From: Vigna angularis
Lineage: Eukaryota; Streptophyta; Magnoliopsida; Fabales; Fabaceae
Length of the DNA stretch: 64,000 nt
Direction of reading: 5' to 3'
Assembly (NCBI RefSeq): GCF_016808095.1
Contig: NC_068970.1
Location: forward strand, 39,281,630-39,345,629
Numbering within the stretch: position 1 is the stretch's first letter; each line of letters starts with the position of its first letter. A program made the translations under genes and the position numbers. A model generated the notes under the pieces. That model worked only from the letters and a program-made list of their open reading frames with translations. It made no database searches and was not told where the DNA came from. Positions 44,882 to 54,902 of this stretch are shown here, in pieces.

Positions 44882-45097
44882 TTATCCAGAGTAAATGTGC
44901 ACGCCAATGGCAAGTAGAAAGATGGTGATGAGTCCAAAGAAGATGATGGTGTGGACTAAGATAGATAGACCACTAGTTTGCATGCTCCCAAAAGCCACCA
45001 CTTTGCCCTTGGCTGGAAGCTGAAACAGTAGCCCTGGACTTAACAGCACAAACAGCACCACTGATATCACCACTGGACCCCAATCTGCTGCCATCAC
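44882..45097 (-). CDS. DUF3339-type small membrane protein (1)
   Basis: A 71-residue single-exon protein with the DUF3339 pattern: a DWGPV start, VLFVLLSPGLLFQLP, then a Gly/Lys-rich loop (AKGKVVAFGSMQTSG), HTIIFFGLITIFLLAIGVHIY and a terminal Gly. Two hydrophobic helices (about 9-27 and 44-68) imply membrane insertion. Function is unknown in the family. Both Met1 and Met2 are possible starts; the DWGP motif begins at residue 5. Its paralogue is at 48761 on the same strand. Confidence 0.92.
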   Translation of the reverse strand: MMAADWGPVVISVVLFVLLSPGLLFQLPAKGKVVAFGSMQTSGLSILVHTIIFFGLITIFLLAIGVHIYSG

Positions 45098-46782
45098 AAC
45101 AAATATCTAGCAACTTCTTTTAGATGTTAATCACCTCTTCACCAATCTCTCACTTTTTCTATCAACTCACTGAACCTGATGAGTTCGTTTGTAAGCCCCA
45201 GGCTTGTTAAATAGGAAACTCAACAATGATTCTGATCTATTCAAGGAAGGAAGAAAGGTATCATTCATTCTGATCTGCCTTGCATGTTGATGCAATCGAC
45301 AGCATAACTTGTTAGCGCATTCTTGAATCTCGCGTTGCTTTTCTTTAAGGACAAGTTTTCTTCACGTCTTAAGATTCTTCCCTTCGTTTCCAATCACCTC
45401 ACATTTCTCCTATTCCTTTATTGTTATTTGAAAGCCTTTTTTATTGTTAAAAATGATAAAAAATATCAATTTGATTTCTTTCTACAAAAATATTTTACAA
45501 AAACACAATAAATATATTTCTAAAAATATATTTCTTGTTTCTTTAAGAAAAATAATTATAAAATTTTATATATATTTCTATTACACTTCATAGTCTCCAT
45601 GATTATTTGTTGAAACAGTTTAAATATTTTCTTTTTCTATTATCTTAAATGTATTTTAAGAATAAAATTCTAAAATGGATAATATTTCTAATGTGTGGTG
45701 ATTCACTTAGATTGGAACATTATCTGTTGAAATTTGTATATGCATATTCCATTACCTAACTTAATAAACTTAACTAGCCTTTTTCTGTTTTAACATGTAA
45801 ATTTAAATATATCGTACGCGTGAAATAAAAAAGTGATTTCATTTATTTTGTATTAAAAAGTAATTGAAAAGTAATGTAACCTCCGTTCCTTACGTTTAAG
45901 TCTTTATTTGATAAATTTAAGGATAGATTACATTTTCTTCATACAGAAAATAACTACCTATAGGACATTTTACGGACCTATCGACTAGAACAAAAATAAT
46001 AAGATCATATCAACTTTTAAAGACAAATTTAATGGGTTCACTAAAATTATAGGTATAAAACATAATTAGTTATGAAAACAGGAACAAAATATATTCTTTT
46101 GTTAATAATTTAAAGATGAAAAATATATTTAATTATTATTTTTATTATTTCTAACCAATAAATTCATTATAGATTTGTCATCGTGCAAGTGAACAAATTA
46201 TAGTGATGATGGAATTCATTCCCTCTTGAACTTATATATATTGACATAAATTATAAGACTCATTTCTAAGCCTTATTTTGTTGGAAACAACCACAGCAAA
46301 ATGCGATGCGAAGAAAGTTAAAAAAAATTTGAAGTCATACAACATAAAAAGGCAGTTAAAACTTCATCTGTATCTTTATCGAATTCAATATAATTAATCC
46401 TATTCACCCACATAATTGTTTATGTCATAAATGTTTTGTTAATGTTTATGTATATATATATATCAATTATGTTGAGAAGGTAATCAATTATACGTACATA
46501 AAACATTCACATTTCCAATTATGATATAATAAATAGTTAAAATAATAAACAAAATAAAAGTAATTAATTTAAATATATATTTCTTAAATTAATTTATTTG
46601 AAATATAATTTTTTATTTATTAAAATTTGGTAATAATTTTTTTATTTTTATTTGACTTTTTTAATTCTAATTTATATTTAAAACTTCATTTTTATATCAA
46701 ATTAGTTTTAAAAAATCATTTGATAATTTAACTTTTTAAATATATACCAAAAAAATACTTTATTACATCAATCACATTTTAC
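45098..46782. other. Promoter side of DUF3339 gene 1 and AT-rich DNA
   Basis: The first 200 bp on the right of the gene are its likely 5' leader and promoter (minus strand); no strong TATA was found. The remainder is AT-rich with no recognised feature. Confidence 0.4.
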
Positions 46783-47193
46783 AAATTAATGGGACAACCG
46801 TCAAGGAATTAAGAAGGGTTAATTTGAGAATTTTAATAGTACATTATTTTCCTATATTATAGATATAATGATGACCAAAGCTTTATCGAGAACAGGGGTG
46901 TTCCTTTTCCCCTTGCTGGGAAAAACAAATCCAACTTTTATTGTTGAATTATATTTTGAACTATATATATTTGAAATTAATGGCTTGGACAAATCAGATA
47001 CACGTGTGGTGCCAACTCTTATTTATGCTTTGATGAATAGAAATAGCAATCGGACCTGTGCCGGTGGTATTACCTCTTTTTTAAAAAAGGTGCTTCTTCA
47101 TGTAACTTCAAGCTTTCTTTATGTAATTCTAACAGTTTTGTCATTCATAAAAAAAAATATATAAATTAATGGGACCACCGTCAAGGAATTAAG
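46783..47193. repeat. 349-bp insertion with A-run, flanked by 31-bp direct repeats
   Basis: The word AAATTAATGGGACAACCGTC with its continuation (31 bp) at 46783-46813 recurs at 47163-47193 with one mismatch. The enclosed 349 bp end in an A-rich run (47149-47162) on the plus strand just before the second copy. This is the layout of a retroposed sequence (LINE, SINE or processed transcript) with a target-site duplication, though 31 bp is long. No RNA polymerase III boxes or RT were seen; the internal open frame (46868-47164) matches no family I know. Confidence 0.5.
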
Positions 47194-48760
47194 ATTAACA
47201 TTGACATTAAATTTATTAACATTGTGTTGGGGTTGTCCACTCTAGTAATAAAAGAACATGGTTTTTTCATTTCATATCCTTTGTCGCAAATTTAGTTAGT
47301 AAAACACTTAGACGTAAACAAACCCTAAATTACATCTTTTTTGGTGTTACATTTCTAAATTTTTGCATGAAGTTTTGTATAATATAAAGAGTAGTAGAAG
47401 TAAGAAGTTAGAAAATTATGTTTTAAAATTAATATTGTGTTTGAAATTATACTCTATTATTTTATATTAAAATGTTAAAATATAAATAAAATTTTTATAA
47501 ATAAGTTTTATTATTTAAAAATATATCATTTATCTAAAATCCTTTTTTTAGAGTTTTCTTTTTCTTTATCTTATGTTTATTTGTTTAAAAACGCTAGAAT
47601 GATCTTTGTGTCAAATTCTTTATTTTTTTCAATCATTTTCTTTAATATAATAAATTGATTTTTTTTTTCGTTTTTTAGTTTGTATGTTTTGTTTGTACAC
47701 AAGAATCATCTTAGTTTGCATATGATATTTGAATCTTTTATAAGAGTTTTTACTTATTAATAATCTTAACGATTATGTTTAAATTACTTCTAAAAACAAT
47801 TAGAATTTCATGTGTATCTGACATGATATACAGGATTCATATTCCGTTAACTGTTTAAACACGTTATAAAAAAAAAATCAAATGAACTAAAATTAATGGA
47901 AATTAGGACTTTATTAAACACCCAAATAAAATAAAAACCAAATTAAACAAAGTAAAAAAAAAAGAAGGAAAAACTGTATCTAAGTTTTTGAATTATTAGG
48001 AAATACAGTTTTCAATTGGATTTTGATGAAGGAATCTAGACTTTATATTTGTGAATCAGATTCGGTCACTGAAATTAAATTTAATAATTTATAACGAAAA
48101 AGACTTGTCATCATGCTTTTCCCGAGGCTTACGCCTGTTGCTAGATAATGTGGCAAAGAATGGCGCGTCGTAGTCTAACCTGCATATAGTATAATTATTT
48201 CTTGCCTAAATTTTACTCATGTTATTTTCACACCCAAAATATTTTTCACTTAAACACTACTTTAACTTTTCATTTTTATTTTTTTCATAAACAAAAATTC
48301 ATGTTTTTAATGATTATTTTACCCTTAAAAATAAGTTGTCAATTAACTTTTCTCATATCAAAAAATCATTTTACAAATTTTACCTCCTTGTATCATAATG
48401 GTGATATAGAAGGAACATCTTTTGTTATACTTTGCTTCTCCTTTTGTTCATTTATTTGGTTTCTATTTAGTTTCCAATCATAACAAAAAATTCTGTCAAA
48501 GCAAACGCATACACTTTTAGCAAGTTTGATACTCAGCTATGCCATTGAAAAGTGCTAAACAGTCATTAAGAGGAAAACTGAATACAGGCACAACAACCCA
48601 CCAAATTTGGTAACAATAAGAACAAAACCCCGTTTTTATTACATGCAATAAGGACAAGAATAACAAAACATGAAGAACAATGAAATAACGAACAGAAACA
48701 TTGATCTATCCGAATACCCCAACAAAAGTTAGTGGCTGTGATTAAGGTGTGCAAAATGAA
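47194..48760. other. AT-rich intergenic DNA and 3' flank of DUF3339 gene 2
   Basis: No gene recognised. The last 200 bp are the likely 3' untranslated region of the gene at 48761 (minus strand). Confidence 0.4.
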
Positions 48761-48979
48761 CTAGCCGAGGTACAAGTGGATCTTAATAGCCAGCAAAAAC
48801 ACACATATGAAGCCAAAGTAGAGGAGGGAGTGAATGAGTACGGAAGCACCACTTGTTTGAAAGTTCCCAAACTCCACGCACCTTCCCCTCCCAGGCACCT
48901 GAAACAGCAAACCCGGAGTTAAGAGCACGAAGAGCACCAACGACACAAACACTGGACCCCAATCCGACATGTTTTCCAA
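48761..48979 (-). CDS. DUF3339-type small membrane protein (2)
   Basis: 72 residues from the first Met; family members usually begin M(S/A/N)DWGPV, which here is Met4, so translation may start at 48970 (69 residues). Same architecture as the protein at 44882: VFVSLVLFVLLTPGLLFQVPG, a polar GRGRCVEFGNFQTSG loop, HSLLYFGFICVFLLAIKIHLY and a terminal Gly. The pair shares the DWGPV, LLFQ.P, FG..QTSG and FLLAI blocks but differs elsewhere, so the duplication is old. Single exon, unknown function. Confidence 0.92.
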   Translation of the reverse strand: MENMSDWGPVFVSLVLFVLLTPGLLFQVPGRGRCVEFGNFQTSGASVLIHSLLYFGFICVFLLAIKIHLYLG

Positions 48980-49088
48980 CTATAGTACTGTTTGGAAATG
49001 CGAATGTTTCCAAGTTTGTGTCGTGTATGCTTTGAGTGGAACACAAAATGGTGAATAGCGTTGTGGGGGCTTCATCGAAGGAGATTGT

Positions 49089-49099
49089 GTATATATAAA
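49089..49099 (-). promoter_or_regulatory. TATA box of DUF3339 gene 2
   Basis: Minus strand TTTATATATAC, about 110-125 bp upstream of the start codon, leaving a leader of some 80-90 nt. A clear plant-type TATA in a moderately GC-rich context. Confidence 0.6.
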
Positions 49100-50136
49100 T
49101 GCAACGTTGGAAGTTAATGAGATGTGGTTGTGGGGGAACAAATGCGGTAGGAGTTTTGGAGGATTATTACGTTACTGTGGATTCACTGCGACCTTGCATG
49201 TGGTGGATATACTTTGATATTGGAGTTGGATTAAGAATAACTTGTTTCGCATGCATGCTAATTACCATTGGGAATTCAACTTCCACCGGTTATGTGGTTC
49301 AGAAGGAAGGAATTAGAGGCTCTAATGCATTCAGTTCGCACATGTCCTACAATGATCTCATTCATTCAACTACCTTATGCTGAGCTTGCTAAAATTGCCA
49401 TGCAATGTGTAAAGATGAACATCAGCAGACACTGCTGATTACTGTTGTAGTTCACTATGAAGAAAGCTTCATATTTTGGATTCTTTTAGTACAAAAAAGA
49501 TTGTCTCAATGTTTAAAATGTGTAAAACTCTCTAAAAAAAATGGATAGTTAAAGTCGGCAAAATGCTGGATATAAAGAAGTAAAACTCAAAGCTAAATAA
49601 GAAATAGTATCAACGCTAAATAAGATAACAGATAATTAAGAAAAGATAAAAGATCTCAAGTAAACAAAGTTATTGAGAATACACTGCTTGCTTTTTCTAT
49701 TAGTGGATGTTTGTCCTCAGACTTATTTTCTCTATGAGGTAACTTCGGTGATTAGTTTTCCATTAAGCCCTTCTATAGTCTACTCTGCTAATGTTGACAT
49801 TTTGGAGATCAAGATTATTCCAAGTCTTTATGGTTGTCGGAGTGATTAGGTAGTTTCCGACGTTTAATTGTCGAGCTCCTTCTATGTGGCTTATGAGATA
49901 TTCCGCTACTCGAACAAAGTTTGGTTATTACTTCCTGAGATGTTCTTGTTTAGAGGGATCTTTCTTTCTCTATATTTTGTCAACTTTCTAGTTCTTTTAC
50001 TCAAGTGTTACACTGTATCTCAAGTGTTGTATTATCATGAAACAATCTGTTTCACCACTACTTCTCTTACACGGGCTTCTTCCTGTACATATATAGTAAA
50101 TGATATCCATATCCACTTAGAAGTTTTCTTTTTTAT
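49100..50136. other. No supported gene
   Basis: Open frames at 49099-49383 and 49868-50248 show no conserved pattern, and the second runs into copia LTR. Sequence is moderately complex but unassigned. Confidence 0.4.
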
Positions 50137-51618
50137 TGTTAGAATCGATGGACTTTGTTTCTCAACACCAAAAGGGAAGGGGAAGGGGCGAGGTGAATTG
50201 GTGTTTTATAAAAACTTGCACGTTTTAAATTTTTTTCACAAATTATAGTGTTCTTGAAATCTTTCTTGTGCAGCAATCAACTGTGTGCAATGAAACAGTA
50301 TGTGTATATGCAATGATAATGAAAAATGTAAAGAGATAAAGGAGAGAAAATCAAACACAGTTTTTATACTGGTTCGGCCTCAATGCCTACATCTAGTCAC
50401 CCTCCCAATCAATCTTAGATTGGAGAGTAATTCACTATAATGATCAGAGTATTACAACTAAGGCTTTACAGAGCAACTCTCAAATGTAAACACCTCATAA
50501 ACTCTCAATCAAATATATAAACAACAACACCTGCCAACACAGAACAACTCGTCCATGTTGCAGCAAACCCTTTGAGATATCCCCTCTCAAACTCAAGAGC
50601 ACGTCACTATTCTTCTTGATGCTCACATACAGGGAAAAACAAATCCAAGATTGCAAGTCTTCCCTCCTGATCAATCAAGATGCACCTTCAGATGTGCTAA
50701 AGCGATCAATCAATGTAATCCAGTAAACTGCTTCACAAGAATTCTTCAAGATCCTTCAAACTCTCACGTTTTTTATTCTTGGAGCTTTTTGAGTAATCTA
50801 TAAACTTTCTAAACTCAATAACAATCATATATGACAATGTTAGAATGATCAATCATTTTAGAAATACAAACAACGCGTCAATTTATAGTTACTATCAGAT
50901 TAGGCGCAAAGTAATCGATTAGGTTAGTAGTGTAATCGGTTACATAATACTGTTGTAACAGTATTACAACTAACCATCTCATTAATTGAATGATCAATTA
51001 ATGTAATCGATTAAAATTAAATATTAGTCAAACACATTTAAAAATATGACCGTTATAGCAGTTATAACTAGCATCCAATCAGTTTTCAAACATAACAGAC
51101 TTAATTGAATACACAGAACATGTAAACGAATGAGCTTTAACACTTAGAAGAATTTTGAAAACTTTCCTTTCTAAAAACTCATCACAACACATTTGAAAAT
51201 TATATATGCAAACACACGAGTTTAATCGATTCACCAACTAACGTAATCGATTCAAAACTAGTTATTTTGCCACAGTTCAAAACATAAGTTGTATGATGAC
51301 CTTAATTGATTACAACAACACTATAATCGATTTTTTCATACAGATATGCTTTTGTGCATGTGGTTTTCATATCACAGAAACATACATTGTGCATACACAT
51401 ATATAATCACTTCACAAACACAATAGTATGCAGAATCACTAGTATGTTCAACATATGCATTCATCACTTATTATATGCAATTTCAACTCAACATGTGTAT
51501 TAACATAACATACACAGAAACTCTTTCATGTTGTAACTTGACAACATTCATGTGTTTTTATTATCAATGTGTTGTCATCATCAAAAACCAAAATAATAGG
51601 GATTAGGTTCAACTATCA
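50137..51618 (-). repeat. Copia 3' LTR, main part
   Basis: 1.48 kb from TGTTAGAATC to 'ttcaactatca', continuing after the insert as 'tatcaaca' up to 54038. It contains 'tttttatactggttcggcc', 'caatcaatcttagattggag' and at least five AATCGATT words (50911-51340). Same layout as the LTR pieces at 29092 and 41861. Confidence 0.8.
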
Positions 51619-54030
51619 CAGTGCTCCCTTGATAACTCTCAGATTTTGCACCTTTAATTGTGTTTAGAAGTCTAGGTTAATGTATTTTAGTTTTTTATTG
51701 TTTAGAATCAGGATAAATTTAAGTTTTTCTTTAAAATCTTTAGTTTTGTAAAATTTTAGTTAAAAATAGGTTTTTAGGTGTAATTTTTAGTTTTTGTTAA
51801 TAACTAGAACATTTATATTTTTTTAGAAAATCTTTAATAAAAGTCTTTCTTTTTAATTGGTAGATTTCCTTTTCTTTTCTTTAATTTTGTATTGATTTTT
51901 TTTTATGCAGATATGAAATAAAATAGGATGCTGCACTCAGATTGGACCTTAGTAATTGGGCTGAAATGAAATTTCACTGGGCCCTTTGGTGTAAGCTACA
52001 AAGTTGCTGCCACATTTGAATTGGGCCGTTGGAAGGCTGATCTGACGCTGCTGCCACCATTGGGATGAATTGAAAAGCAATTGTGCTGGATTGGTAATGA
52101 AATTGGGCCTAAATGGCCAACTGAATTGCACTGTGCTGCTGGACATTGGAATATGCAGCTACACTGGATTCTGGGCAGTTGAGTTGGGCTCTCACTTATT
52201 GATGCGACACCGCTTTGAGGATATACAACTGCCCACTTTGGGGGGTCTATCCCAAGAGCAATTCAATTGAGAGAAAGCACCCAAAAGCTAGGGCTTGCTC
52301 ATGTGAGAGGAAGAAAGCTCCCAAATGCTAAAGTTCCACTTAATAGAAGATGATCAGAGCTTGAACAGACAAGAATGCCGAAGTGATCAAAGGGTTCAGA
52401 CGCAAGCTCGTGAGCAAAGTGAACGTGAGACGTTCGATTAAAGACAAGTGCGAAGCGTCATAAACAAGTTTTTCTTTTTCCCTTTTTCTTTTCTCTTTGT
52501 TTTTTTTCTTCTTTCTTCAACCCTATATAAAGGGGTTTTCTACCATGTACACTACACACTTTTCATACTCTGCAATACGCTCTTTAGATTAGGATTTTTG
52601 TGCTTTCGTGGAAGTAGGGTTCTTGGCTACTGGATTTCACCTTGAAGCTCACGGGAGTGACAATTGCAAATGGTTTGGTGAGTCCGGTAGTGTGTAATTT
52701 TCCTTCTCATGTTAATAAAGTTCAGTTCTATTTTTTTGTTGTTTGTGTTTCGATTTTGCTCTTTACTTTTAATTTTTGTAATTGTATTGTTTTGAGAATT
52801 TGATCTGGACTCTAGAACTCTCCATTCTGTAATTGATTCAAATTTGTGTTTCTTTTATCAGATTTAGGTTTGCATTGATTGAGAATGAGTAGGAATTACT
52901 ACTGTAAGTTCTGAAATATGAACTATAAGACCCTGTGATGGACTTACTTTAGTCAAAATGTCTTTCTGAGTGTAATTGAAACTTTATCCTTAATCATTTG
53001 CACATTTAAATTCTGTTTGTAAATTTTAGATTGTTGAATAGGAAAATGAACATTGGTTGGACAAATTAGTGGAAAAAGTCAAATTAGGTTCTAAAATATG
53101 ACCTAGAATACCCTGTATTAGGATTCAACTTCACATGATGTCTTTCTGAGAACTTTGAGCACTCTTTTATTTACTCCAATGTACATTCACCTATGAATTC
53201 AATTCTGCTTTTAAGTTTGTTATTTTGCTTTTGATTAGTTAGAATTTAGGTACTGATTTTACTTTGTTTTAATTCTAAATTCTTTTATCATTTGCTTTCT
53301 GATGTTATCTGAATTAGGTTAGCTTTAATCTTTGATGTTGATTTAATTTCTCTGCAAGTTTAGGATTCTACATTATATTTACATTTGTGGTTCTAATTTT
53401 GATACTATCATTTTGCTGTTTCACTTTAGGTTTGATGCATTGTATAGCTTTTGAATTGTTACTGTCATGTGTTCGTGATTTGATTCCAATTTCCAGGCTT
53501 ATATGTCTTTTATCTTTTAGCATTTAATTTTGCATTATGCATTGATTTGTTGTATCTAGTTTTAGTGCAATTCTCCATTCATTTGGCTCTGTTATGTGTA
53601 TATATCATTCATTTTCACTGAATTTATTTCATGCATCTTTAGTTTCCCTATCCACTTTTACTTCTAGTATCCTTGCCTCATTAATTCATACCATTTATAG
53701 GTTAGTTAGTTACTATTTTGATTTGTATGCATAGTTAAGTTTAATCTTTTTAGTACTTTAGTGTAGGTTTTATTTCTTTGCATTTTATTTCTTGATTTTT
53801 CTTTTATACAGATTTGATTTCTTTACTCTTTTCTTTTTAATTTCTTTGTTTAATTTCTTGCATTAGTAATTAGTTAATAGTTAGTAAATAAATGAAAGAA
53901 TTAACTAAACACTTTAAACTTAATTGTACCGAGTCCGATCATTGATACTTAGGTTGTCCCTATACTTCATTAGTGGGGAAATCTAGTTTGTTCCGATTTT
54001 GTGCGACCAAATATCAGTTTAACATTCCCA
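51619..54030 (+). mobile_element. LTR-like insertion (probable solo LTR) in the copia LTR
   Basis: 2.4 kb breaking the copia LTR between 'ttcaactatca' and 'tatcaaca', so TATCA is the candidate target duplication. It contains a good TATA (ctatataaagg, 52523) followed by 'catgtacactacac' and a T-rich transcribed-like region, with no coding. The first bases (cagtgctccc) do not give a clean TG start, so the exact ends are uncertain. Long non-coding sequence with a promoter and no genes favours a solo LTR of a large gypsy element. Confidence 0.55.
52523..52533 (+). promoter_or_regulatory. TATA box in the solo LTR candidate
   Basis: CTATATAAAGG, followed 25-35 bp later by 'catgtacactacacac', a plausible transcription start. 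It supports reading the insert as an LTR in plus orientation. Confidence 0.55.
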
Positions 54031-54902
54031 TATCAACAATCTCCCCCTTTTGTGATGATGCACAACCATGATTAATAAATCAACCATGATGTACAATACA
54101 TAATAAAAAAATGTTTCACAGTTTCAACCATATTCAATTATCTCAATCAATGTTCAATTATTTCTCACCCTTTGGGCATTAGCAAAAAATGATATATATC
54201 AAAACGTATTTGAAACAGAGATATTGAATTATATAGAGATGCATCAAGCATGTTATCAGAAAAATAATGATGCTCCCCTTGTCAACAATATTCACATGAT
54301 TTTAATATTTTCTCCCCCTTTTAAAATGGTAACTAGCATATTACAAAATACAACACTCCCCCTATCAGTATGCATATCACATTTCAGTATCAAAGTTGCA
54401 TGATAGAGATATGACAGAGTATGTATCATCCAAATATGTTCAAACAATGTACCAGAAGATATTACAGATATAGTATCAGAGTAAATTAGATACAAGTTGA
54501 AACTAACAATCTAGTTTAATCATCCATAAACTCATACCAAATTCACAACAGATTATACACAATGAGATTTATGATGAATAAACACACAACAAATCATAAG
54601 TCAAGGTTTAAAGTAAAAGAATTAGAAGTTTAGAAACTTTAAACCAGTTGACGAATTTCAATCGATTATAACTCTCCTTTAATCGATTTCGTTCTCTAGT
54701 GTAATGTGAAGTTCTCATTTAAGCTCAGTCATTAATCAACACTCCTACATAAGTTTTTCATCTCATCTTGATCAAGCATTAGTCCTTATGCAATAATATT
54801 GTGCAATAACCATTATCATAGATTAAGTATGATTATTCAATGAAATGATATAACATTGAAATGTTCAATTTGTAATCATACAACAAATTTAATTGATTAA
54901 TG

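Noticed and set aside
46868..47164. 98-codon plus frame in the A-tailed insertion
   Set aside because: No recognised domain and it ends in the A-rich run; kept as part of the insertion only.
49868..50248. 126-codon plus frame
   Set aside because: Runs into the copia LTR and shows no conserved pattern.
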